From a virus, in IMG/VR virus record IMGVR_UViG_3300042914_003630, positions 1 through 40,583 of that record: 40,583 nucleotides of DNA. One strand, given 5' to 3'. The notes under the pieces were generated by a model. The model was given only the letters and a program-made list of their open reading frames with translations, was not told the DNA's origin and did no database searches. Made by a program: the position numbers and the translations under genes. Shown piece after piece: positions 16,975-24,623 of this stretch. Every line of letters starts with the position of its first letter. Position 1 is the stretch's first letter.

Positions 16975-17783
16975 TATTTCTCCATCATTTTGATTATATA
17001 ATCCGTAGTAGCTTCATAAGTATATTTTTCTATAAAAGTTTTAATTCCGTTATTTATTTTATTATTTATCTCTTTCTCGGTCATATTAGCTAATTTGTCA
17101 TATAGATTAAATATATCTTTCACATGACACAAAACACCATATTCTTCGAAATTATCAAAATATGGAACCCAAGGATGATCGTAAATATAAACTGGTATAG
17201 AGTGGCACATCAGAGCTTCATAAATTCTAAAAGATGTTTTTCCATAGCCTCTGGGACATAATGAAAATACGGTTTGATTCATTATATTTAAGTACGAATT
17301 ATAATCATATCTTTTATCAGTAATCACTACATTTGGTTTATCTTTTAATTCATTTGTCATTATTTCTCTAACAGAATGTCTACCATAAATAGCCCCCACA
17401 AAGCTGCACAAAAAGCGTCTTTTTTCAATAGATATATTTGGCGCATTGCAATAAAAATAACTATTTAAAGGTATCGGATAATCCCCCATGCCCCCACTAG
17501 AAAAAATTAACAAATCTAAATCATGAATTTTATTAAGTATACCGTCGTCCCATTGAACTATTGTAAAGTATCTTTTGGATCTATCTAAAGAGTCTAGATA
17601 TCTTTGTAAATCAGATGTATCATCTTGTCCATAGTTTTTAGATATATAATAATTTGTCCAATAAATTGGTAGATATTCTCTTTTAAGTTTTGGTTTATTT
17701 AAAGAAATATATTTTCCAAAATACTCTTCAAAAATCATAATATTTTTAGGCGGATTTTCGTGATTTGTCGAGATATCAAACAT
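16974..17783 (-). CDS. Exostosin-like (GT47-type) glycosyltransferase
   Basis: This is a 269-aa protein. Its C-terminal half has 'VFSLCPRGYGKTSFRIYEAL' and then 'MCHSIPVYIYDHPWVPYFD', the exostosin signature (S-L-x-P-x-G-x-[GT]...R-x-x-E-A-[LM]...G/S-x-[IV]-P-V). The N-terminal half is a GT-B domain with 'DLDLLIFSSGGMGDYPIPLN' and 'RRFLCSFVGAIYGRHSVREI'. Exostosin-type enzymes transfer GlcA, GlcNAc, arabinose or galactose in different lineages, so the sugar cannot be given. It overlaps the GT32-like gene by 8 nt, and its stop overlaps the GT10 start (TAATG). It is related in its core to the product of 12566-13387. Confidence 0.75.
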   Translation of the reverse strand: MFDISTNHENPPKNIMIFEEYFGKYISLNKPKLKREYLPIYWTNYYISKNYGQDDTSDLQRYLDSLDRSKRYFTIVQWDDGILNKIHDLDLLIFSSGGMGDYPIPLNSYFYCNAPNISIEKRRFLCSFVGAIYGRHSVREIMTNELKDKPNVVITDKRYDYNSYLNIMNQTVFSLCPRGYGKTSFRIYEALMCHSIPVYIYDHPWVPYFDNFEEYGVLCHVKDIFNLYDKLANMTEKEINNKINNGIKTFIEKYTYEATTDYIIKMMEK

Positions 17784-18609
17784 TAGAAGATCCTATAAAA
17801 AATTTAGATTTTGGTTGCCAGCTAGAATGCCATAAATGACAGGCCATGCTATAAGGTTCTATAAATTGATTTATAAATTCTAAAGATTGATTTTCTCTAT
17901 ATGCTGCCGGAAATGGATGAAAAATTTTTGATGGAAAAATCAATATGTCTTCAGTGCTTTTATTTTTTAAATGATAAAGTATAGCGGCTGTTAATAACCA
18001 AGGCCCGGTCTGATATAGAACTCTTGTTTGATCACACGATATTTCATTTATGTATTTAGTATCATCTACGTTATAAATGCATATTTTTAGTATATGATGA
18101 TTTGGTACAGATGCCATAATGCCATTATTTATTTGAACTGGTTTTTCTAAGCATATACCAGCATAAAATGAAGTAGATTCATGAAGCTTTGCAAAATCGG
18201 TAGAACAGCACAAAAAATCTGTGTCTACGTATAATCCGCCCATTGAATGAAGTATTTCATATCTTAAAACGTCTGATTTTATACCAAAACTTTTGGATCT
18301 TTCAAATATTGCTAAAGATGGCCGATTTAATAAAAATTTTTTAGCTTTATAATCGTCCCATATTTCTACATCAAATCCTGTTTTTTGCTTCCAGTCATCT
18401 ATAATTTCGCAGTACGCTTCTGGCAGTTTACTACCTAGCCATATAAAATGTATAACTTTTGGTATAGGATTCGATGTTTTACTATTTTGATTTTTATAAA
18501 AAATGTTTTTAATTAATTGCCAATCTAAATCTAATTCGGCAAGGTTTATATCAAATAAAGAAGTTTCAACTTGACATCTTTCAAAAAAATTATCTTCATG
18601 ATTTAACAT
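17776..18609 (-). CDS. GT32-like (DXD sugar-binding) glycosyltransferase
   Basis: This is a 277-aa protein. The start at 18609 (MLNHEDNFFERCQV) is preferred because GGGGAG lies 9 nt upstream; longer readings run deeper into the preceding FkbM gene. Residues ~60-150 show the GT32 core: 'IPKVIHFIWLGSKLPEAYCE', 'FDVEIWDDYKAKKFLL', 'KSDVLRYEILHSMGGLYVDT' and D, i.e. the R-Y-x-x-L...G-G-x-Y-x-D-x-D metal and donor motif shared with OCH1-type mannosyltransferases and clostridial toxin domains. It would transfer a hexose or similar sugar. 'PAAYRENQSLEFIN' and the final 'MACHLWHSSWQPK' are the usual C-terminal His-containing motif. Overlaps on both sides indicate coupled translation. Confidence 0.8.
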   Translation of the reverse strand: MLNHEDNFFERCQVETSLFDINLAELDLDWQLIKNIFYKNQNSKTSNPIPKVIHFIWLGSKLPEAYCEIIDDWKQKTGFDVEIWDDYKAKKFLLNRPSLAIFERSKSFGIKSDVLRYEILHSMGGLYVDTDFLCCSTDFAKLHESTSFYAGICLEKPVQINNGIMASVPNHHILKICIYNVDDTKYINEISCDQTRVLYQTGPWLLTAAILYHLKNKSTEDILIFPSKIFHPFPAAYRENQSLEFINQFIEPYSMACHLWHSSWQPKSKFFIGSSNV

Positions 18610-19237
18610 ACAGAGCATCTCCCCATGACGCACTTTGCCAAAAAGTATATACATTAGTAAAGCCAAAGTTTTTTAAAAATTCATCAATTTCATTAATCAT
18701 AGGGCACCCTTCATAGACCTCATTTCTATTAACTTCTGCAACTATAAAGTCTATGTGCTTTAAATTATTAATGGCACCTTTTAGGACTTTTAACTCATAT
18801 CCCTGAACATCTATAGCTAAAAAGTTGTATTGACTCATGTTTATTTGTTCTTGCTCAACTACGTCGTCTAATTTTTTAATTTGGCATTTTTCTATAGTTC
18901 CATCAAAAATTACAGAAGGATGTTCGGTCAAATGAACTTTGGGCTTTAAAAAAGAGCTAGATGCACCAGAGCCATTTACTATTCCTCCCTCTGTTTGAGA
19001 TATATTAAGCTCTAGTTCTGTTTCCTCGTCTCCCAGTCCAATATTATAGACCTTTTCTGCTGGTAGTAATTTAGATTTAATGATATTGTATAGATGTTCT
19101 TGTGGCTCAAACAAAATTGTATTTGTTAAACCTTCTTTTCTATATTCTTTAATTTCTGATCCGCAAAATGCTCCAACATGAATGATACCACGAACTGGGC
19201 CAAAAGAGTTTGAAATTTGTTCTATGCTAAATATCAT
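18596..19237 (-). CDS. FkbM-family methyltransferase (copy 3 of 3)
   Basis: This is a 213-aa protein. Motif I is 'GPVRGIIHVGAFCGSEIKEY' with 'TNTILFEPQEHLYNII' after it. The FkbM signature is 'YNFLAIDVQGYELKVLKGAI', followed by 'IDFIVAEVNRNEVYEGCPM', a common continuation in phage and bacterial FkbM enzymes. It should O-methylate a sugar or related acceptor using S-adenosylmethionine. It lies between a GT-A enzyme and the GT32-like enzyme and overlaps both (4 and 14 nt). It is not closely similar to copies 1 and 2 beyond the shared motifs. Confidence 0.85.
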   Translation of the reverse strand: MIFSIEQISNSFGPVRGIIHVGAFCGSEIKEYRKEGLTNTILFEPQEHLYNIIKSKLLPAEKVYNIGLGDEETELELNISQTEGGIVNGSGASSSFLKPKVHLTEHPSVIFDGTIEKCQIKKLDDVVEQEQINMSQYNFLAIDVQGYELKVLKGAINNLKHIDFIVAEVNRNEVYEGCPMINEIDEFLKNFGFTNVYTFWQSASWGDALYVKS

Positions 19238-20058
19238 ATTAATTTTATCTCCGTATGTGGCGAAAAAACTTGACTAAAATCTAAGTTGTTTAAATTAATC
19301 CTAAGTCCATTAAGATATAGCTGATTCAAATGATCTTCGCAGTATGAATACTGATCGCCCGATCTATTCTGATACTCTAATTGTACTCTATTGTTTGGAC
19401 TATTAACAACACAGCTATACTTTGGGCATGCTTTTATGGCCCCGACCTCAAAGAAGTATCTTTGTAAAAGTCCCTCTAGTTTGTTTGGTGTTTGCGTTAC
19501 TTTTCGTATATTATTTCCTTGATATATTTCATATAAAATATTGTATATCTTTTGTTTATTAAAAATGTGGCCATCAACAGACAAGGGATAATTCCAATAA
19601 CTTTGTGGCAATATATTCATTCTATTCCAAAATAATGAATTATCCGCCTCGGCAAATGCTGGCTGGGGATCATTATACCAAACATCTCCCATTTGTCTTT
19701 TTGCTATATTTAGACCCAGTCTTAACGAATGACAAGCATAACTGTCGTCATCTAGATAAGATAGATCTAAAGATGGAGCACTTCTATAAAATATGTCATC
19801 GTCCGTAAAAAATACAATATATTTATTTTTAGAATTTCTACATGATTCCCAAGTATCTTTATAAAATTCTATTTGTTCTATGGATATAACTTTAGATCTG
19901 TATTCCTTGAATAAATTATTGTATGACTCTTTGTGTTCTTCATCAGCTTTCCATATGATTCTTATCTGATCGCATTGTTTGAAGTTTTGTTCTATGCTTC
20001 TTAGCAATAAATCTAGCTGTAGGGCCCTATTTTTACTAAACACTATAGCAGATATCAT
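19234..20058 (-). CDS. GT-A (GT2-like) glycosyltransferase
   Basis: This is a 274-aa protein. It begins 'MISAIVFSKNRALQLDLLLR', the first strand and helix of a GT-A fold. The acidic metal-binding motif 'KYIVFFTDDDIFYRSAP' is near residue 85-100. Later parts, 'YWNYPLSVDGHIFNKQKIYN' and 'QTPNKLEGLLQRYF', contain the conserved region where the acceptor is held and a catalytic acid is expected (NxLE in this case). This subtype often occurs with FkbM genes in phage and bacterial glycan clusters. The donor is unknown. AAGGA lies upstream of the ATG, and it overlaps the end of the fucose synthase gene by 23 nt. Confidence 0.7.
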   Translation of the reverse strand: MISAIVFSKNRALQLDLLLRSIEQNFKQCDQIRIIWKADEEHKESYNNLFKEYRSKVISIEQIEFYKDTWESCRNSKNKYIVFFTDDDIFYRSAPSLDLSYLDDDSYACHSLRLGLNIAKRQMGDVWYNDPQPAFAEADNSLFWNRMNILPQSYWNYPLSVDGHIFNKQKIYNILYEIYQGNNIRKVTQTPNKLEGLLQRYFFEVGAIKACPKYSCVVNSPNNRVQLEYQNRSGDQYSYCEDHLNQLYLNGLRINLNNLDFSQVFSPHTEIKLI

Positions 20059-20992
20059 TCATTTTTTCCTTATTGTCGTAAAACCAATTTAGAGTTAAGT
20101 CCAAGCCTTCGCTAAGCCTATATAGCGGCCTGTAATCTAGCAATGTCTCTGCCCTTGCTATAGATAAGCTTCTTCTGGGTTGACCCTCTAATTTATCGCC
20201 CCTGAATATAAAACCACCATTGTAGCCCATCTTTTTAGCTAATAAGTGAACCAGTTCTCTAATTGTTGTTTCATCTCCCGTGCCTACATTTATTGGACTA
20301 GCTCCAGTTCTTTTATCCATAGATAAAATCAAAGCATTTACGCAATCATCTACGTATAGAAATTCTCTAGTAGCTTTTCCTGAGCCCCAAACTTCTATAG
20401 AGTTTAGCTTATTATTTATGGCATTATCGATTTTTAATATCAGGGCCGGGATAACATGGCTCGTTGTAAGATTGAAATGATCTTCTGGCCCATACATATT
20501 AGCTGGGATAATAACGGTTGAGTTAAATTCATATTCTTTTTCATACGCTATTAACATTTCGTTGATTGTTTTTTTAGCTATGCCGTATGGAGCATTGGTT
20601 TCTTCTGGATATCCATTCCACATATCTTCTTCAGAAAAAGGTGGTGCTGTATACTTTGGATAACTGCATACTGTTCCAACCATAATAAACTTTTTTAATT
20701 TGCCATACTTTCTGCACGATTCAATCAGATTAATCCCCATAGCAAGATTTTCATAAATAAACATTCCCGGGTGTTGTGAGTTAGCTAATATTCCTCCTAC
20801 TCTAGCTGCTGTGTGGATCACTATGTCCGGCTGAGTATGATTGATTAGATAATCGACATATCTTTGATTGGTTAAATCGCATTCTGTCTTTCCAGACAGT
20901 TTTACTATATTGTCATATCCAAGATATTCAAGTTTATTGATTAAATTCTTTCCAAGAAACCCCTGTGCTCCACTAACTAAGATTTTCATCAT
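20036..20992 (-). CDS. fcl: GDP-L-fucose synthase
   Basis: This is a 318-aa protein, the normal length for the family. It converts GDP-4-keto-6-deoxy-mannose to GDP-L-fucose by epimerisation at C3 and C5 followed by NADPH-dependent reduction. The sequence shows the Rossmann motif GAQGFLG near the N-terminus, 'HTAARVGGILANSQHPGMFI', the catalytic Cys region 'FIMVGTVCSYPKYTAPPFSE', the Y-x3-K pair in 'APYGIAKKTI', and 'LTTSHVIPALILKI' (catalytic His). It then has 'VWGSGKATREFLYVDDCVNA' and 'NVGTGDETTIRELV'. The ATG at 20992 is followed at once by a second ATG, and GGA precedes it by 9 nt. It overlaps both neighbours. No GDP-mannose 4,6-dehydratase gene is present in this window, so its substrate must come from the host or from elsewhere in the phage genome. 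The product probably feeds the GT10 enzyme at 16126-16974. Confidence 0.93.
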   Translation of the reverse strand: MMKILVSGAQGFLGKNLINKLEYLGYDNIVKLSGKTECDLTNQRYVDYLINHTQPDIVIHTAARVGGILANSQHPGMFIYENLAMGINLIESCRKYGKLKKFIMVGTVCSYPKYTAPPFSEEDMWNGYPEETNAPYGIAKKTINEMLIAYEKEYEFNSTVIIPANMYGPEDHFNLTTSHVIPALILKIDNAINNKLNSIEVWGSGKATREFLYVDDCVNALILSMDKRTGASPINVGTGDETTIRELVHLLAKKMGYNGGFIFRGDKLEGQPRRSLSIARAETLLDYRPLYRLSEGLDLTLNWFYDNKEKMNDICYSV

Positions 20993-22025
20993 AATATTTA
21001 TTCCATGAAGATAAAATTGTTTCAGACAAATCTTTATAACCAAATAGAGATAAAAATTGTGCCGCTCTATGATAGTTTGTATGATTTTTTAGAACAATAG
21101 CTTGTCCAGTCTTTGATATAATATTAGCCTGATCCCTGTTTTGTAAGAAATAATCTATTTTTTGTTTAAAGTCTTCTTCGTTATCAGCAAAAACCATTCC
21201 ATCTTGAAATATTCTTTTGTGGGAGGCTACATTATCACCTATACAAAATCCCCCGGCGGCTAATACTTTAAAACTTCTTTCATTTATTTCTATACCGTAT
21301 TCATGAGCATGTGGCTCGCTCAAATTGGGGCATATTTTTGCCGAAACAAAAAGATCTTTAACTTTATTTTCATTAATGTGTCCGCAATATTGGTTTACCC
21401 CAGTCCATCCCTGATTTCCGAAAATTTTAATATTGTATTTATTAACAGGATAACATAGTGGAAGCAAATACCTGTTGATAGTTTGGGCCTTATACGACCA
21501 ATATCCTCCAACAAATCCTATGTCGCACTCTAAAGATGGATCGTAAGAGCCTCCTAAATAAGAGTGAACATCGGCACACAGCATAATTCCGGCCACTGGT
21601 ATACCCGCTTGTATAAAGCGAGAATGTGTCATATTAGCCTGATCTTGTTCATAATGAATGTAAACAAAATTGGGCTGCCCGGTGGTCCTATGTAGTTCTT
21701 CTACGGCCTTAAACTCCGCTTCTGATGTCTGCAAAATGTTAAATCTTGGATCAGTTTTAAAATCTCCACAGTCACCAGCCCTTAATGCCACTTGAAGATG
21801 TGGTCTATTTTTGATACATTTGACGGTAGCCCTATCTAGATTATAAAGCTGGCCAATAAATATGTCTGGCTCAAATTCGTCAAAAACCCTGAAAGCTGGA
21901 TCTTTTACATTATACATCTTTGCTTCAATAGAGGCAATACTGTTAAAAGCATTTATCCAAGCCATTCTTTCAAAATAGTGTGCATGGTAGCCATCATTAG
22001 CTATCAATATTTTTAATTTTTTCAT
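20973..22025 (-). CDS. CgeB-like GT-B glycosyltransferase
   Basis: This is a 350-aa protein. The N-terminal domain starts 'MKKLKILIANDGYHAHYFER'. The C-terminal domain has 'NIKIFGNQGWTGVNQYCGHI', 'SEPHAHEYGIEINERSFKVL' and 'AAGGFCIGDNVASHKRIF', then 'NEEDFKQKIDYFLQNRD'. This is the arrangement of CgeB/spore-maturation-type glycosyltransferases (N-E-R-x-F-E/K-x-x-A-x-G-G-F). The family uses nucleotide sugars, but the sugar is unknown. AAGGA precedes the ATG. It overlaps the nucleotidyltransferase by 29 nt and the fucose synthase by 20 nt, so it is firmly part of the operon. Confidence 0.75.
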   Translation of the reverse strand: MKKLKILIANDGYHAHYFERMAWINAFNSIASIEAKMYNVKDPAFRVFDEFEPDIFIGQLYNLDRATVKCIKNRPHLQVALRAGDCGDFKTDPRFNILQTSEAEFKAVEELHRTTGQPNFVYIHYEQDQANMTHSRFIQAGIPVAGIMLCADVHSYLGGSYDPSLECDIGFVGGYWSYKAQTINRYLLPLCYPVNKYNIKIFGNQGWTGVNQYCGHINENKVKDLFVSAKICPNLSEPHAHEYGIEINERSFKVLAAGGFCIGDNVASHKRIFQDGMVFADNEEDFKQKIDYFLQNRDQANIISKTGQAIVLKNHTNYHRAAQFLSLFGYKDLSETILSSWNKYYDENLS

Positions 22026-22668
22026 TTTTTAAATCCTTGACAGAGTCTATTTCTACTATTTGCATATTGTGTGGTTCATAACAATGAAAAGTTCCGCCTC
22101 TTTCGATTACCATATTAATAATTTCAAAAACAAATTTTTCATCAATTTTTTCCCAAATAATTTCTTTTAGTATTTTTAATTCTTTGCCAGTAAAAAAAGC
22201 TATTTGACACCATTTCTTTTTTAACCCATAGGATAGATTTGCAACTATATCACCATTAGTAACGATTCCTACCTCTTTATCATGTATTTGATTTTTTGTA
22301 TCAACTATTATGAACGATTTTTCTTTTGGTACATCAATTGTATCAACGTTAAACAATAGGTCGCCATGCATTACCAAAACAGAATCTACAGAATTTTTTA
22401 AGGCTAGTTTGATACCATGACTCGGATTTGTATTTATAAAATCTTTATTTTCTATAAATTTAATCTTGCTATCAGATAGTTTTTTGTTTAATTTACAGGA
22501 CTTATATCCTGTAACAACAGTGATATCTTTTCCAAAAGTTTTATGAACATTACTAATTTGGTAGTCTATTAATGTTTTTTCTTTTATTTTTAATAAAGAT
22601 CTAGGCTCATGGCTTTTCATGCGGGCGCAGACGCCAGCCGCTAAAATGATTGTTTGATTTTTTTTCAT
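21997..22668 (-). CDS. Sugar-type nucleotidyltransferase (NTP transferase fold)
   Basis: This is a 223-aa protein. The N-terminal signature 'MKKNQTIILAAGVCARMKSH' and 'EPRSLLKIKEKTLIDYQIS' is the G-x-G-x-R-[ML]-x(n)-P-K/R-x-L loop of NTP transferases, here with C-A-R-M. 'VDSVLVMHGDLLFN' supplies the metal-binding Asp. Short single-domain proteins of this size include LicC-type choline-phosphate cytidylyltransferases and sugar-1-phosphate nucleotidyltransferases, both of which make an activated NDP or CDP compound for transfer to a glycan. 'VTGYK' and 'FIENKDFINTNPSHGIKLAL' fit the LicC-like subgroup better than GlmU or RmlA. Substrate is inferred. It overlaps genes on both sides. Confidence 0.75.
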   Translation of the reverse strand: MKKNQTIILAAGVCARMKSHEPRSLLKIKEKTLIDYQISNVHKTFGKDITVVTGYKSCKLNKKLSDSKIKFIENKDFINTNPSHGIKLALKNSVDSVLVMHGDLLFNVDTIDVPKEKSFIIVDTKNQIHDKEVGIVTNGDIVANLSYGLKKKWCQIAFFTGKELKILKEIIWEKIDEKFVFEIINMVIERGGTFHCYEPHNMQIVEIDSVKDLKNEKIKNIDS

Positions 22669-23414
22669 ATTCTTTGCTGTAAAATCTTTGCATTTTCGTT
22701 AAAAATTTCCGTAGTCATTTTTAAAGATTGATTTTTTCCCGTCATTCTTACTAGTGATAACGACTCTGGAACGTGTTTCATTATACATACTTTCGAAAGC
22801 CTAAGCCATAAGTCATAGTCTTCGGTGCATCCAATAAAGCCTTTGCTTAATGGGCCATGTAGTCTAACATCATATGCATCTCCATTTTCCAGCAATACTT
22901 TTTCTAGATAGGACTTTCTTATTAGGGCCCCGGAATGAACTATGCATCTTTGCATCAATACGGAAGGACTGTATGGCTCCTTATATTCTCTTTTAATATA
23001 TCCGTCCTGAAATATATCATAGTCTCCATAAACCACCCCAACATTTGGATCACTCATTTGTGCTAGTAGTTTTTCTACCTTGTTGGGATAATAAATATCA
23101 TCTGCATCCAGTATGGCAAAAAAATCAGACGATGACCACAGTCGTTTAATCAATGTATTTCGGGCAGCAGAAGCGCCCTGATTTTCTGTATTTATATATG
23201 TAAAATTTGCGTTTGATATTATGTTAGGCTTTATAGACGTAGCTTGAGATAAAGAATAAATATAGCTCACTATCTCATTATGAGAATTATCTGTTGACCC
23301 ATCGTTAATAATCCCAACATGACAGCGATATGTTTGATTAAGGGCGCTTTTTATAGCATCAACCACCATGTCTCCATAATTGTAGTTAGCTATTATAATA
23401 GAAACTTTATTCAT
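22665..23414 (-). CDS. GT2-family glycosyltransferase
   Basis: This is a 249-aa protein. The start at 23414 (MNKVSIIIANYNYGD) has AAGGA 9 nt upstream; the longer frame runs into the upstream gene and is rejected. This is a classic GT2 core: 'SIIIANYNYGDMVVDAIKSA', 'GIINDGSTDNS' (UDP-binding Asp), 'NQGASAARNTLI' and 'FFAILDADDIYYPNKVEKLL' (D-x-D-D metal site). 'GVVYGDYDIFQDGY' and 'EDYDLWLRLSKV' (catalytic E-D) follow. It would transfer a sugar with inversion. No membrane helices are seen, so the product is probably made in the cytoplasm. It is a middle gene of the glycan operon, overlapping its neighbours by 8 and 4 nt. Confidence 0.9.
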   Translation of the reverse strand: MNKVSIIIANYNYGDMVVDAIKSALNQTYRCHVGIINDGSTDNSHNEIVSYIYSLSQATSIKPNIISNANFTYINTENQGASAARNTLIKRLWSSSDFFAILDADDIYYPNKVEKLLAQMSDPNVGVVYGDYDIFQDGYIKREYKEPYSPSVLMQRCIVHSGALIRKSYLEKVLLENGDAYDVRLHGPLSKGFIGCTEDYDLWLRLSKVCIMKHVPESLSLVRMTGKNQSLKMTTEIFNENAKILQQRI

Positions 23415-24210
23415 TAAAAATATCCTTCCAGTCTGATATACAATCTGGGTCTTCAGCCCGAAGTGACTCAATTCTTTCTAGGAATGTTCTATTGTCTACT
23501 TCTCCATCTTCCATCATCTTGGGGCTATTTCCACCAATCAGCTTGTATAGTGCGGCCTGAATAAGAAATGTCCTGTTGTCTTTTTTGCTACAGTATACCA
23601 ATCGTTTCATTTGATTATTTATTCTATCATTTACTTTGGTAGTCAAGCTCTTAGATGGTATATCCGCTTCATCAAAAAATACTATCCAGCCATTTTTGCA
23701 AAAGCCAAGAGAATCATCTATTGCTTGATAGATATCATAGTCTGCGTCTGGTGGCATCAATATATTGTATTCAACAATCTTTTCATTTTTCGATAACGAT
23801 TCTAGTAGTTCAAAAATTTCTAAATTATATTCGGGCCTGTCATTTACCACAATAATAAATTTTCTAGAATAGTCTTGTTCATATAATGATTCAACTATTG
23901 ACTTAAAGGTATCCATATTATAATTAAATTTAATAATAATAGATAGCCTTGGCGAAACTTCTTTATTTACTACTTCTACAGCCTTTTGAATATCGTTTTC
24001 GCAATATTTTTCTAGCCATTCTACTGGCCTTCTTGCGTTACAAAATCTATTAAATGTAAAATAAGATATACCATCTTCTACTTCGGAATTATTATCTGGA
24101 TTTAATTTTTGTACACGCTTTAGCCTACAATCATACTGTGTATCTATGCCTTTAAAGCTAACATATTCGGCAAAAACACAGTCTTTACAAGAAAATTTAA
24201 TTTCGCTCAT
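23407..24210 (-). CDS. Divergent GT2-like protein with N-terminal cysteine cluster
   Basis: This is a 267-aa protein. Residues ~1-70 carry four or five cysteines ('FSCKDCVFAEYVSF', 'YDCRLKRV', 'RFCNARR') that look like a small metal-binding module. Residues ~85-220 are a GT-A-like fold ('RLSIIIKFNYNMDTFKSIVE', 'KFIIVVNDRPEYNLEIFELL', 'NGWIVFFDEADIPSKSL'). The usual D-x-D is replaced by D-E-A-D, so activity is uncertain. It could be an inactive or atypical glycosyltransferase, or a targeting subunit for a neighbouring enzyme. It is in operon with coupled overlaps of 4 and 8 nt. The domain assignment is moderate, and the function is not known. Confidence 0.6.
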   Translation of the reverse strand: MSEIKFSCKDCVFAEYVSFKGIDTQYDCRLKRVQKLNPDNNSEVEDGISYFTFNRFCNARRPVEWLEKYCENDIQKAVEVVNKEVSPRLSIIIKFNYNMDTFKSIVESLYEQDYSRKFIIVVNDRPEYNLEIFELLESLSKNEKIVEYNILMPPDADYDIYQAIDDSLGFCKNGWIVFFDEADIPSKSLTTKVNDRINNQMKRLVYCSKKDNRTFLIQAALYKLIGGNSPKMMEDGEVDNRTFLERIESLRAEDPDCISDWKDIFNE

Positions 24211-24623
24211 TCCAATGTGCCCACTATAATTAAAGTAAAGTTTTTAATTTGCTTTTGATTAATTTTAAATCCGAGTCTATTTAATATATCAAAAATAAAA
24301 TCAGAACTAATAAAACTCTTTATTGATTGACCGCTGTGGAAAAAACAATCATTGAAGTCATTAAATGTTATAGAGCCCGTAGTCAACATATGAGATAATA
24401 GCTCGATATCTGTCAAATATAGTATCAATTTGCCGCCCTTTTTGATTTTAGAAGCGATTAATTGTAAAATATTTTCAATTTCTTTTAATGAAAATGAATG
24501 AAGTATATCGTCTACCATTATTTCTGTAGCTTCACCGTCATCAGCTATGATATTAAGTGAATTTGGACTATTTACCCATAGGCTATCTTCGTGGTCGTTG
24601 GTGTTACTAAAAGCTATTTTCAT
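24207..24623 (-). CDS. Truncated methyltransferase-like protein
   Basis: This is a 138-aa protein. 'VDDILHSFSLKEIENILQLI' followed by 'ASKIKKGGKLILYLTDIE' is the post-I/motif IV-V region of a class I SAM-dependent methyltransferase (helix, K-x-G-G-x-L-x-[IL]). The N-terminal ~40 residues are too short to hold the usual glycine-rich motif I, so the SAM site appears incomplete. Similar short methyltransferase-like proteins occur in glycan clusters, where they could act as partners or be degenerate. It has a good AGGAGG about 10 nt before the ATG and sits between a GT4 enzyme and the divergent GT2-like protein, overlapping both by 4 nt. Confidence 0.55.
   Translation of the reverse strand: MKIAFSNTNDHEDSLWVNSPNSLNIIADDGEATEIMVDDILHSFSLKEIENILQLIASKIKKGGKLILYLTDIELLSHMLTTGSITFNDFNDCFFHSGQSIKSFISSDFIFDILNRLGFKINQKQIKNFTLIIVGTLE

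Noticed and set aside
20993-21043. 51-nt N-terminal extension of the fucose synthase
   Set aside because: It would run further into the CgeB-like gene and does not match the family start; the Rossmann motif begins just after ATG 20992.
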